Assembly (NCBI GenBank): GCA_050952085.1
Contig: JBMNKH010000003.1
Coordinates: forward strand, 1 to 64,000
Length of the DNA: 64,000 bases
Source: DTU015 sp012837895
GTDB taxonomy: Bacteria > Bacillota > Sulfobacillia > Fermentithermobacillales > Fermentithermobacillaceae
Direction of reading: 5' to 3'
Below, one piece after another: positions 55,714-64,000 of this stretch. A program made the translations under genes and the position numbers. Under the pieces are notes generated by a model. That model ran no database searches. It worked only from the letters and a program-made list of their open reading frames with translations, and was not told the DNA's origin. Each line of letters starts with the position of its first letter. The stretch's first letter is position 1.

Positions 55714-56412
55714 ATGATGAAGTTCCAAACTAGAAATGAAGTTGCAGAAAAATTGAATTATAAGACATGGAAAAGCCTGGACATGTACATGAGAAGAAAA
55801 AACTTTATTTATGATAGCAGTCAAGAGCAATATGTACCGGTGGAAATGAGAGAGAAGAAAGAAAAGGGATTTAATCTGCGCTCTGCACCGGATAAAGTTA
55901 GAAAAATAATAGAAGCCTTTGCAAAGGAAAACCCCGACCCAAAGGAAATTGCAAAGCAAGCAGGATTTAGTAGTCATAAAGAAATGGCAGAGTATATGAA
56001 GGTGAAAGGTTTTGAATGGAATGTTTATAGAAATAATTATATAAAAATCACAGGATTTAAGGAAAACGAAATTGACATAGAGCTTCAAGAAGAATGTGAT
56101 AAAACTATTGAAGAATCCTCTGTTGCAGAGTTTATTCCTTTTATTAAATTTCTATATGATAAAAGGGAAAAGGTCTATCAGATAATAGATGGAGTTAGGG
56201 AAGATGGCATGATACCCAAATATGCAATTCCAGGACACTCAAGAAGTAAAGCTGTTTATATGAGCGAAAAATTGGCTAATACAGTAGGAGATTTTAGCAA
56301 GGAAAAAAACATAACACAGCGAGAAATTATAGAAACTGCCTTAGTAGAATATCTACAGAAATATAGCTTCAAGCAAGAAGTAGAAGCATTACTCCAAAAT
56401 CGCTCTTGGTAA
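55714..56412 (+). CDS. AT-rich accessory protein with duplicated N-terminal motif
   Basis: 232 residues. Two similar segments of about 35 residues: residues 7-43 (RNEVAEKLNYKTWKSLDMYMRRKNF) and about 73-109 (KEIAKQAGFSSHKEMAEYMKVKGFEW), each followed by Tyr-rich strands. The C-terminus (KLANTVGDFSKEKNITQREI) looks like a ribbon-helix-helix or similar DNA-binding element. The start overlaps the recombinase remnant end by nearly nothing (1 bp gap). Codon use is far more AT-rich than the core genes, so it came with the mobile element. No family recognised. Confidence 0.65.
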   Translation: MMKFQTRNEVAEKLNYKTWKSLDMYMRRKNFIYDSSQEQYVPVEMREKKEKGFNLRSAPDKVRKIIEAFAKENPDPKEIAKQAGFSSHKEMAEYMKVKGFEWNVYRNNYIKITGFKENEIDIELQEECDKTIEESSVAEFIPFIKFLYDKREKVYQIIDGVREDGMIPKYAIPGHSRSKAVYMSEKLANTVGDFSKEKNITQREIIETALVEYLQKYSFKQEVEALLQNRSW

Positions 56413-56525
56413 AGCACCATTTTTGTTACCATCATTGCAAAACCTTTGTATATTATATACTAATGTAACATATATTTTTTCGGCTTATTGTAGATGATAT
56501 AGTAGTAAGTTATAAGCATAAATAA

Positions 56526-56570
56526 GAAGCCCTCAAACCCTTGTGTTTACGGGGGTTACAGGGCTTTTTC
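56526..56570 (+). terminator. Rho-independent terminator
   Basis: AAGCCCT (56527-56533) and AGGGCTTTTTC (from 56560) enclose a second stem, CAAACCC/GGGGTT. Followed by TTTTT. Ends the AT-rich unit. Confidence 0.8.
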
Positions 56571-56611
56571 ATTCCACATTTTAGCAGGATTTTGTGTGCT
56601 ATTAAGTGCGC

Positions 56612-57439
56612 TCAAGACCTTCCGAGTTCAGTACACCTGGCCAAGATCGTCATGTAGCCGAAAGCCCTCCGGACGACTTCGGCTGTGGCTTCCTCAGGCC
56701 CTCCCGGCAGGAAGCTGCCGCACACTGCCAGCGCGAATGGCCGGTCAGGAGTGGGATAGATGATACCTGCGTCCACCGAGAGATTGCCCAAACCACCGGG
56801 CTTATTGGCTCTCTTCACGTCTTGGGGCAGTCCCAGGGTGAACGGTCCTGTCTTAGGCAAAGATAAGATGGAGAGCACATCTTCGGCGACGCCTTCGGAA
56901 ACGCCGTCCCGTTCTTGGATCTTGGCAACCAGTGTTGCCAGCTCCCCGGGTGTGGAGACGTTCTCGTCTCCGCGTCTCGCTGCCTCTATATCCATCATCT
57001 TGCGGCGAAGCATCGTGTTCTCGAGCCCCAAAGACTTCATGGTTTCGTTCACAAAGTCCATGGTAGCGAGATCGATGCAGATGTTAGTGGCGGTGTTGTC
57101 CGAGAGGGATATCATGAGACCCGCCACATCGCGGATGGCGATATCGGCCTTGTAGGTGAAGTGGCCGAGCACTCCGCTCCCTCCCACCTTATCCTTGTCT
57201 TCTACCACCACTCTCTGAGACCAGTCCAGGTCTCCCCGGTGAACACGGATTGCCACACCGAGCAAAATGGGGATCTTGATGGTGCTGGCCGTTGGAAACA
57301 GTACGTCTTCCCGGAAACCGGCCTTCCGTCCCGTCTTGAGGTCGCGGATGGAGTAGCCCATGACGCCGGTTTTCCGGCAGACTTCTTCCAGTTCAGTGGC
57401 CATCTTAGTCCAAATTAAGTCCAACGATTTCTCGCTCAC
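56612..57439 (-). CDS. Class A beta-lactamase-related serine hydrolase, cytosolic
   Basis: 275 residues without signal peptide. Active-site S52-x-x-K55 (ASTIK), S113-D114-N115, a general base region with E159-N160 in GDENVSTPGEL, and K213-P-G-G (NKPGGLG) where beta-lactamases have KTG. Usually these enzymes are exported; absence of a leader suggests either an intracellular hydrolase or a lost signal sequence. GTG start behind AAAGGGGA. A resistance role cannot be claimed. Confidence 0.82.
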   Translation of the reverse strand: MSEKSLDLIWTKMATELEEVCRKTGVMGYSIRDLKTGRKAGFREDVLFPTASTIKIPILLGVAIRVHRGDLDWSQRVVVEDKDKVGGSGVLGHFTYKADIAIRDVAGLMISLSDNTATNICIDLATMDFVNETMKSLGLENTMLRRKMMDIEAARRGDENVSTPGELATLVAKIQERDGVSEGVAEDVLSILSLPKTGPFTLGLPQDVKRANKPGGLGNLSVDAGIIYPTPDRPFALAVCGSFLPGGPEEATAEVVRRAFGYMTILARCTELGRS

Positions 57440-57459
57440 GGCTTTCCCCTTTCGGGGAT

Positions 57460-57693
57460 TCAGCTCCTTTCTATCAGATTTCTAAAGTAAACCTTTTGAC
57501 CAATCTTGCGTTTCGATACTGCAACTTGCTTCTCCAGTACGGTTTCTTCTTTTGAGTCCGGATATCCTGCCGACCTGGGGCTGTTGGCCCGCTTTCCGAC
57601 TTCCACAAGAAGATACCTCATCAAACGGCTCACTGGATTCTTCAAAAAACCAGCATAAGCGCATTCACAGAAAGAAGGATTTCCACAACCCAT
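57460..57693 (-). CDS. Small hypothetical protein upstream of the beta-lactamase-like gene
   Basis: 77 residues on the minus strand, beginning MGCGNPSFCECAYAGF with three Cys, then a basic C-terminus (KRKIGQKVYFRNLIERS). Its stop is 20 bases before the next gene's start, so the two could be co-transcribed. No strong ribosome binding site. It may be only a fragment of a zinc protein. Confidence 0.35.
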   Translation of the reverse strand: MGCGNPSFCECAYAGFLKNPVSRLMRYLLVEVGKRANSPRSAGYPDSKEETVLEKQVAVSKRKIGQKVYFRNLIERS

Positions 57694-57924
57694 ATTGAAG
57701 ATTGAAGATTGGTATATGAATCAATTGATGAACCATGAACAAATGAACCATGAATGGACATTGGACTGCATAACGTATAACTCATGCAACTCACGCGACA
57801 CGAGTCTGTCTGAATTCACTGCAGAGGGTGGGCAAACCCGCCTAGTGGCCGGAAACCCACCCGGTAGTCGGAAACCACGTCCAACAAGACACAAGACTCG
57901 GACAATTTACCGGAGGTGAGCTAA
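57694..57924. other. Gap before the PruA gene
   Basis: Contains short direct repeats (GAAGATT twice; ATGAACCATGAAC-like twice). TTGGAC near 57761 and TATAAC near 57776 are too close together to form a promoter. No gene. Confidence 0.4.
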
Positions 57925-59556
57925 GTGGCCAACGCAATCTTCAAGATTGACAAGCCTCAGAACGAGCCCGTGCTGTCCTATGCACCGGGCACCAAGGAAC
58001 GGGCGGAACTGAAAAAGCGCCTTGTAGAGCTAAGAGAGCAGCAAATCGAAATCCCACTAATCATCGGTGGCAAGGAGGTCCGGACTGGAAAAACAGGGAA
58101 GTGCATAATCCCACATAACAAGAGCCGCGTAATCGGCACATACCACATGGCCGGTGAAGGGGAAGTGAAAGCAGCCATTGACGCCGCTTTGGCTGCACGC
58201 CACGAGTGGGAGTCTATGCCGTGGGAACACAGGGCTGCCATCTTCTTGAAAGCAGCTGAAATGATCAGCGGGCCATATAGAAGCACTATCAATGCAGCCA
58301 CAATGCTCTGCCAGAGCAAGACTGCATATCAGGCTGAGATTGACGCAGCTTGCGAACTTGCCGACATGCTCAGGTTCAATGCGTATTTCATGAATGAGAT
58401 CTACAAAGAGCAACCTGAGTCTACCAAGGATACGTGGAACCGCATGGAATACAGGCCCCTAGAGGGATACATCTTTGCGGTGACGCCTTTCAACTTCACT
58501 TCTATTGCAGGCAACCTTCCTACAGCGCCGGCTATGGCAGGTAACGTGGTTGTGTGGAAACCCGCTTCCTCAGCAGTGTATTCCGCGTATCACGTGATGA
58601 GGATCCTGCAAGGGGCGGGGCTTCCCGACGGTGTCATAAACTTCATACCGGGCCCCGGGAGCGTAGTAGGAGAAGTTGCTTTTGCAAACCCGTGGTTTGC
58701 AGGGCTACACTTTACCGGCTCAAGTGAAACCTTCCAGTCTATGTGGCTTACTGTGGCAAAGAACTTGCCCAATTACAGAACTTACCCCAGGCTGATAGGG
58801 GAAACCGGCGGCAAAGACTTCGTGTTTGCACATCCGTCAGCTGACATAAAGGCGCTGGTGACCGCACTTGTCAGGGGCGCATTTGAGTTCCAGGGCCAGA
58901 AATGCTCAGCTGCTTCCAGGGCGTACATCCCGGAAAGCATCTGGCCTCAGGTAAAGCAAGGACTGCTTGATGACATGGCTACCATCAAAATGGGCGATGT
59001 AGAGGATTTCACCAACTTCATGGGGGCGGTGATCGACGCCAATGCTTTCAAGTCGATAAAGGGCTACATCGACTACGCAAAGGAATCGCCTGAGGCTGAG
59101 ATCATATGTGGTGGGACGTGCGATGACAGCGTTGGCTTTTTCATTGAACCAACTGTGATTGTCACCACTAACCCGCGGTTTAAGACTATGGAGGAGGAAA
59201 TCTTCGGCCCGGTGCTTACCGTCTACGTTTACAAAGATGAAGACTTGGACAAGACGCTGGAGCTTTGTGATACCACGTCCGTTTACGGGCTTACAGGAGC
59301 TGTATTTGCTCAGGACAGGAACGCCATTGTGAAAATCGAAAAGCGGCTGGCTCACGCGGCAGGCAACTTCTACATTAACGACAAACCTACAGGAGCAGTA
59401 ATCGCCCAGCAGCCTTTCGGCGGTGCCAGGGCATCGGGTACCAACGACAAAGCAGGGTCGAAGCTAAACATGATGCGATGGGTAAGCCCCAGGGCTATCA
59501 AGGAACTCCTGAACCCGCCGGTTGATTACAGGTATCCGTTTATGCAGGAATCCTAA
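57925..59556 (+). CDS. pruA: L-glutamate gamma-semialdehyde (P5C) dehydrogenase
   Basis: Oxidises glutamate-5-semialdehyde from proline or arginine breakdown to glutamate with NAD+. 543 residues, typical for the bacterial PruA/RocA group. VTPFNFTSIAGNLPTAPAM, a cofactor GSSETF motif, GETGGKDFVF (general-base Glu), and catalytic C327 in FQGQKCSAASRAY. GTG start behind CCGGAGGTG. No proline dehydrogenase gene lies in the window. Confidence 0.94.
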   Translation: MANAIFKIDKPQNEPVLSYAPGTKERAELKKRLVELREQQIEIPLIIGGKEVRTGKTGKCIIPHNKSRVIGTYHMAGEGEVKAAIDAALAARHEWESMPWEHRAAIFLKAAEMISGPYRSTINAATMLCQSKTAYQAEIDAACELADMLRFNAYFMNEIYKEQPESTKDTWNRMEYRPLEGYIFAVTPFNFTSIAGNLPTAPAMAGNVVVWKPASSAVYSAYHVMRILQGAGLPDGVINFIPGPGSVVGEVAFANPWFAGLHFTGSSETFQSMWLTVAKNLPNYRTYPRLIGETGGKDFVFAHPSADIKALVTALVRGAFEFQGQKCSAASRAYIPESIWPQVKQGLLDDMATIKMGDVEDFTNFMGAVIDANAFKSIKGYIDYAKESPEAEIICGGTCDDSVGFFIEPTVIVTTNPRFKTMEEEIFGPVLTVYVYKDEDLDKTLELCDTTSVYGLTGAVFAQDRNAIVKIEKRLAHAAGNFYINDKPTGAVIAQQPFGGARASGTNDKAGSKLNMMRWVSPRAIKELLNPPVDYRYPFMQES

Positions 59557-59848
59557 GCGGTGCCGGCGTCTTGGAAGGGCGCAAGCAGGCCAACTTTGGC
59601 AAACTTTACATCATAAGACACGGTGAACACTGTACAGATGCAGTTGTCGATGTTCAAGCCATGTGGCACTATGAAAGTAAGCCAATGAGTGAAGAATTTC
59701 ACAAATACAACACCTAGGGAACTCACAAGACGGCAAGCGAGGGTTTTCGTTGTCGGCTCACGGTTGATCTCGCAGTGAACTGCAATGGTTAGGCAAGGCA
59801 GTATAGGAATTACAGGCAAATCGGAAAACCTAGCAAGGGAGGAATAAT
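59557..59848. other. Gap before the flavoprotein gene
   Basis: No gene or clear promoter is seen. A minus-strand frame here is not protein-like. Confidence 0.4.
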
Positions 59849-61453
59849 ATGACTAGAAGAAAGTGGGCATTATGGCTGTTGGCCGGTATTTTCCTGTTGA
59901 CAGCAGCCGGCTGCGGCCCCAAAGAGCCAGAAACACCGGCAGTAGAAGCTGACAAGACCGCTGACGTAGTGGTTATAGGCGGCGGCGGAGCCGGGCTTGC
60001 AGCAGCTGTTTCGGCAGCGGAAAACGGAGCCAGCGTGATTCTGCTTGAGAAAGCTGCTGTTCTGGGTGGCAACACCCTGGTCTCAGGTGGCGTAATGAAC
60101 GCGGTCGATCCGGAAAGACAGAAGAACGTACCAATGAACGATGCACTTCTCAACGAACTTAAGGAACTAGCGCAGCGCGATGAAAGCGAATTCGGCGATT
60201 TCGCTCCTGCATTTGTCACTCTCAAACAACAGATTAACGAGTACTTAGAATCAGGCGACACCAGCGTACTATTTGACTCAATTGAGCTACACATGGTTCA
60301 CACCTACCTGGGCGGAACCAGAACCGATCTACAAGGCAACACTATCTCTCCTGAGTACGAGCTTATCGAGATTCTCTGCAATAATGCTCTGGGTGCCATC
60401 GAATGGCTGGAAGGCTACGGCCAGGAGTTCAGCGACACCATTGGCACGGTACTGGGTGCTCTGTGGCCGCGGACCCACAGCACAGGCGGAGGAAGGGCAT
60501 ACATCGAGACACTTTCTGCTGCTGCTGAAGATCTAGGTGTCGAGATATTGCTTGAAACCGCCGGTAAGGAACTTATTACCGAAGATGGCAGGGTTGTAGG
60601 AGTCAAGGCGACTGCCGCAGACGGTTCAGAGCTCATCATCAGGGCTAACAGCGGTGTTGTACTTGCAACCGGTGGTTACGGTGAGAACCCCGAGATGCGT
60701 GCCGAATACAACACCTACTGGCCTGAGATGCCCCTTACCATGCCGTCCACCAACGTCTCCACCGTTACAGGTGACGGAATTATCATGGCACAGCAGGTTG
60801 GGGCAGATCTTGTCGGCATGGGCTTCATTCAGCTGATGCCCAGTTCAGACCCTGAAACGGGCGTACTCTTCAATGGACTGTGGGGCAGCGCTGAGACCCA
60901 GGTATTCGTAAACAAACAGGGCAAGCGCTTTGTCAATGAGTACGCAGAGAGAGACGTATTGGCTAAAGCTGCTCTGGAACAAGAAGACGGATTGTTCTTC
61001 ATCATCTGCGATGCCCAAATTGCTGGCGATCGCAACCTTGATGCTTTGATTGAGGCCGAAGATGTTATTAGGGCCGACACTCTCGAGGAACTGGCTGAAA
61101 AGCTGGGTATCCCGGCTGACGATTTCGTCGCTGAGATCGAGAAGTACAACTCTTACGTTGATGCCCAGCATGACCCGGACTTTGGCAAGCCCAACTTCGG
61201 AAACTACAAGGTTGAAGTAGGGCCATTCTACGCAACGCCAAGATCTCCTTCAGTCCACCACACCATGGGCGGTGTAAAGATTGATACCCTTGCCAGGGTA
61301 ATCAGCACTGAAGGGCAGCCTATTCCTGGACTCTATGCTGCCGGAGAAGTCTGCGGCGGTATCCATGCAGGCAACCGTCTTGGCGGAAACGCCATTACCG
61401 ACATTCTCGTGTTCGGCCGCATAGCAGGCGAGAGCGCTGCGACTAAGAAGTAA
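59849..61453 (+). CDS. Lipoprotein FAD-dependent reductase (fumarate/urocanate-reductase-like)
   Basis: 534 residues. A lipobox (LTAAGC, C22) predicts a lipid-anchored protein outside the membrane. FAD-binding GGGGAGLAAAVSAAE (about 43-57), LLEKAAVLGGNT, SGGVMNA, and the C-terminal HHTMGGVKID and GNRLGGNAITDILVFG motifs of the fumarate-reductase flavoprotein group. There is no FMN-binding or haem domain, so electrons must come from another carrier. Extracellular reductase for an unsaturated acid is inferred; the substrate is unknown. Start behind AAGGGAGGAA. Confidence 0.87.
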   Translation: MTRRKWALWLLAGIFLLTAAGCGPKEPETPAVEADKTADVVVIGGGGAGLAAAVSAAENGASVILLEKAAVLGGNTLVSGGVMNAVDPERQKNVPMNDALLNELKELAQRDESEFGDFAPAFVTLKQQINEYLESGDTSVLFDSIELHMVHTYLGGTRTDLQGNTISPEYELIEILCNNALGAIEWLEGYGQEFSDTIGTVLGALWPRTHSTGGGRAYIETLSAAAEDLGVEILLETAGKELITEDGRVVGVKATAADGSELIIRANSGVVLATGGYGENPEMRAEYNTYWPEMPLTMPSTNVSTVTGDGIIMAQQVGADLVGMGFIQLMPSSDPETGVLFNGLWGSAETQVFVNKQGKRFVNEYAERDVLAKAALEQEDGLFFIICDAQIAGDRNLDALIEAEDVIRADTLEELAEKLGIPADDFVAEIEKYNSYVDAQHDPDFGKPNFGNYKVEVGPFYATPRSPSVHHTMGGVKIDTLARVISTEGQPIPGLYAAGEVCGGIHAGNRLGGNAITDILVFGRIAGESAATKK

Positions 61454-61873
61454 GACTTGGAAGTAAAGCTAGGTAATTTGCTTAGCAATATAGGAGAATA
61501 CTAGCGGTCACTGGGCTGCTTGGGGCCATAGACAGGCCTCAGGCAGCCCGACTGTTTTCTGTCCGCCGACATGGAAACTGACCATTGCCTCTGATGCCTC
61601 CAATGTCTATCGACATAGGATGTGCTTTCAGGTGTATCGGTTTATACAGAGCAAGAGGAACTGTGCCAGTAAGCGAAAGGCGATTGAAAGAAAATAGCTG
61701 GGTCGTGCAGGGAATCAGGGTTCCCGACGACAATAAAGAATGTATGGAAAGAACGTAATGCATGGAAGAAGCCTTTGGAAGGCATGTTCAAAGCATGCCA
61801 AAGCATGTTTAGACAAGGCCAAGCAGTGACAACACCCACAAGAAATGATGGCGGTCAAAGGAGGAAATGGGCA
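61454..61873. other. Gap between flavoprotein and D-aminoacylase
   Basis: Holds a terminator at 61512-61560, then 300 bases without a supported gene. GCATG recurs three times at 61782-61806. Confidence 0.5.
61512..61557 (+). terminator. Terminator after the flavoprotein gene
   Basis: GGGCTGC (61513) and GCAGCCC (61543) enclose a second stem, GGGCC/GGCCT, and are followed by GACTGTTTTCT. Confidence 0.8.
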
Positions 61874-63433
61874 TTGTTCGATATCATCTTCAAAAACGCC
61901 AGGGTATTGGATGGTACAGCTGCTCCTTGGTTCGTAGCTGATGTAGCAGTCAAGGATGGTTATATCGTCAAGGTTGGAAGGATTGAAGGTGAAGCCAAGC
62001 AAGTCATTGATGCCGCAGGTAAGTATCTGTCTCCGGGATTCATTGACACCCACTCCCACTCAGATACCCCGCTGGTAGAGAATCCAACGGCAGACAGCAA
62101 GATCATGCAAGGTGTTACGCTGGAGGTTATCGGCCAGTGCGGGACTTCTGCCGCCCCGAGGAATATGGGGCTAAGGGAGCAAGATGAATCAGAGATAACA
62201 AAGATGGCAGAGGACGGCCCCAAATGGACTGATATGGCTTCATACATGGAAGTGCTTGAATCCCAAGGTGTGAGCGTCAACGTGGCTCCGCTGGTAGGCC
62301 ATGGCACCGTTAGGCGCCAGGTCATGGGGGTAGAGCCACGTCCGGCAACCCCTGAAGAGGCTGAGCAGATGAAGATCCTGGTCAGGGAGGCTATGGAGCA
62401 AGGTGCATTCGGGATGTCGACGGGACTGATTTACGTGCCCGGACGCTATTCTGAAACCAGCGAAGTGATAGAACTTGCTAAGGTTGTGGCGGAATACGGT
62501 GGGGTGTACTTCACCCATATCCGCAACGAGAGCGCGCACCTTCTCGAAGCCCTTGCCGAAGCTATCGAGATCGGCAACGAGGCCGGATTGCCGGCGCAAG
62601 TCTCGCACTTTAAGGCCATGCGCGAGCCCAATTGGGGCAAGGTTCCCGAGGCCATCGCCATGATTGAAAGGGCCAGGGAGGACGGGCTTGACATCACAGC
62701 GGATCAATATCCGTACATAGCCTCATCTACGGGGCTGGGTTCACCCCTGCCTGCATCCGCCTGGACCGGTGGTGAAGGCTCAGAACGTTTACGCGATCCT
62801 GAGGAGCGCAAGAAGATTCTTGAGCAGCTGAAGGCCAGGGGATACTGGGACAGCATAGTGATAGCTAATCTGGAGCATCCGGATGATCAACAGTATATAG
62901 GCGAGAGTGTCGAAGCAGTAGGGCGGATTCAAGGTATCAGCTCTGAAGAAGCGGCGCTAGGGCTGCTTGAGAGAAACCGTGGCGTAGTCCAGATCGTCAA
63001 CTTCGCAATGAACGAGGATAATGTAAGGACGATTATGAAGCTGCCATGGGTAATGGTCGGCTCAGATGGCAGTGCGCTTAACGTCAAGACGGCCAAAGGA
63101 AAGCCTCATCCCAGGAACTACGGCACTTTTGTGAGGATCCTCGGGCGATACGTCAGAGACCATAAGGTATTAAGGCTTGAGGAAGCGGTACGGAAGATGA
63201 CCTCGCTGCCTGCCATGAGGTTGGGGCTGCAAGACCGGGGGATCCTCAAAGAGGGGATGAGGGCTGACCTGGTACTCTTTGATGCAGATGCGGTAGTGGA
63301 CAATGCCACGTTCACCGAACCGCATCAGTACGCATCGGGAATCGATTATGTGGTCGTAAACGGCGTGATTGTAGTAGAAGACGGAGCTCACAACGGGGCA
63401 CGCCCGGGCGCGGTCCTGCGGCGGAGGGATTAG
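61874..63433 (+). CDS. D-aminoacylase (N-acyl-D-amino acid deacylase)
   Basis: Hydrolyses N-acyl-D-amino acids to the free D-amino acid. 519 residues from TTG 61874 (nine bases after AAAGGAGG); frame open to 61775 without a site. Metal motifs: H60-S-H62 (FIDTHSHSD), C89 (VIGQCGTS), which binds the tight zinc in this family, THIRNES, SHFKAM, and GSDGSA. With PruA and the reductase it suggests use of amino-acid derivatives. Cytosolic. Confidence 0.92.
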   Translation: MFDIIFKNARVLDGTAAPWFVADVAVKDGYIVKVGRIEGEAKQVIDAAGKYLSPGFIDTHSHSDTPLVENPTADSKIMQGVTLEVIGQCGTSAAPRNMGLREQDESEITKMAEDGPKWTDMASYMEVLESQGVSVNVAPLVGHGTVRRQVMGVEPRPATPEEAEQMKILVREAMEQGAFGMSTGLIYVPGRYSETSEVIELAKVVAEYGGVYFTHIRNESAHLLEALAEAIEIGNEAGLPAQVSHFKAMREPNWGKVPEAIAMIERAREDGLDITADQYPYIASSTGLGSPLPASAWTGGEGSERLRDPEERKKILEQLKARGYWDSIVIANLEHPDDQQYIGESVEAVGRIQGISSEEAALGLLERNRGVVQIVNFAMNEDNVRTIMKLPWVMVGSDGSALNVKTAKGKPHPRNYGTFVRILGRYVRDHKVLRLEEAVRKMTSLPAMRLGLQDRGILKEGMRADLVLFDADAVVDNATFTEPHQYASGIDYVVVNGVIVVEDGAHNGARPGAVLRRRD

Positions 63434-63481
63434 TGGGCAACATCTCCCTTGGAACGTTCTTGTTAGATTGTTTTGGTGGAG

Positions 63482-63516
63482 GTATCGCTTTCGCCTGTCG
63501 GGCGGAAGCGATATTT
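63482..63516 (+). terminator. Terminator after D-aminoacylase
   Basis: TATCGCTTTCGCC (63483) and GGGCGGAAGCGATA (63500) pair with one mismatch and are followed by TTTC. Confidence 0.75.
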
Positions 63517-63571
63517 CATACTCTGATTGGCCACTGACGTAAAGGATTATGAAGAGTTTGCCTAGCGTAAC

Positions 63572-63603
63572 TTGACAATCTATGAGTTTATAGGGAGTAT
63601 AAA
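63572..63603 (+). promoter_or_regulatory. Possible promoter of the ABC transporter
   Basis: A perfect TTGACA at 63572-63577. The candidate -10 elements are GAGTAT (17-bp spacing) or TATAAA (63598-63603, 20-bp spacing), so only the -35 is convincing. Confidence 0.45.
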
Positions 63604-63633
63604 CCGAATCCCTGGTGCCAGAGGAGTGAAGCG

Positions 63634-64000
63634 AATGAGCAACGTCCTCATACATACTAAGGAACTTACCAAGCGATATGGCACGTTTACAGCTGTAGAC
63701 AGTTTGAACCTGACGGTGAAGGCCGGTGAAATCTATGGTTTTCTAGGCCCTAACGGCTCAGGCAAGACCACTACCATCAGGATGCTCACAGGGCTGCTTG
63801 ACGCTACTGCAGGAGAAGCTTTCATATGCGGGTACAATATTGCAACCGAAGCTTCTCAAGCCAAGTCTCTGCTTGCGTATGTGCCCGACCACCCCAGACT
63901 GTATGGCAAATTATCTGCCAGGGAGTTCTTGGCCCTGATTGCAGCGCTTTACCGTATACCTAAGGAGATTGCCGGAGAGCGTGCAGAACAGCTCCTGCAT
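63634..64000 (+). CDS. ABC transporter ATP-binding protein, N-terminal part (runs off the right edge)
   Basis: ATG 63634 behind AGGAG. About 122 residues are visible: KELTKRYGTFTAVDSLNLTV, Walker A GPNGSGKTTT (about 38-47), and a Q-loop-position segment ending LAYVPDHPRLYGKL. The order is that of ABC-2 drug or Na+ export ATPases of the CcmA group. The permease lies beyond the window. The Q-loop residue appears to be Asp-His rather than Gln-Glu, a variation to check. Confidence 0.88.

Overview
The window looks like chromosome of a spore-forming, probably anaerobic Bacillota (Clostridia-like) of medium GC. The evidence is the order hrcA-dnaJ-rsmE-mtaB-rpsU-yqfC-yqfD-phoH-yqfF-ybeY-dgkA-recO-glyQ-glyS-ppsR-ppdK-dnaG-rpoD, two conserved sporulation genes (yqfC, yqfD), a two-subunit glycyl-tRNA synthetase, a K+-type membrane pyrophosphatase, and strong purine-rich ribosome binding sites with many TTG and GTG starts. 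Genus cannot be read from the sequence.

Layout. 1-4.9 kb: a truncated ImmA/IrrE-type gene facing a small unknown gene, a methyltransferase, an amidohydrolase, a PerR-type regulator and a peroxiredoxin. 5.0-31.7 kb: the housekeeping block, starting with a perfect CIRCE operator in front of hrcA but without grpE and dnaK between hrcA and dnaJ. 31.7-33.9 kb: a split chromate-type transporter and a PHP phosphoesterase. 34.1-44.4 kb: the lower glycolytic operon gap-pgk-tpiA-gpmI-eno-secG, then the pyrophosphatase, an HD protein, smpB and tmRNA. 44.6-47.9 kb: a MarR regulator, a UPF0316 protein, RNase PH, an XTP/dITP pyrophosphatase and an MJ0936/YfcE-type phosphodiesterase. 48.6-57.9 kb: tRNA-Pro followed by a decaying, partly AT-rich accessory region with at least four broken genes (ABC-2 permease, exported protein, uracil-DNA glycosylase family, tyrosine recombinase), a CPBP protease fragment and two serine beta-lactamase-fold enzymes. 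57.9-64 kb: amino-acid catabolism (glutamate-semialdehyde dehydrogenase, a lipoprotein flavin reductase, a D-aminoacylase) and the start of an ABC transporter.

The most unusual content is intergenic. Two loci 35 kb apart (12192-13099 and 47936-48428) carry arrays of an imperfect palindrome whose arms are AATGGTGCAC and GTGCACCATT around a 3-bp centre, set at an exact 53-bp period. At the first locus the DNA between palindromes is itself repeated, with a 318-bp higher-order duplication. At the second the intervening DNA is unrelated from unit to unit, yet the 53-bp spacing is kept across nine consecutive palindromes. 53 bp is about five helical turns, so all palindromes would lie on one face of the DNA. 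A separate 26-bp tandem array abuts yqfC, and a degenerate 12-bp array begins in the last codons of mtaB.

Metabolically, PPDK with its regulator and a membrane pyrophosphatase suggest pyrophosphate-linked energy metabolism around lower glycolysis. The right end suggests use of amino acids, including D-amino-acid derivatives.
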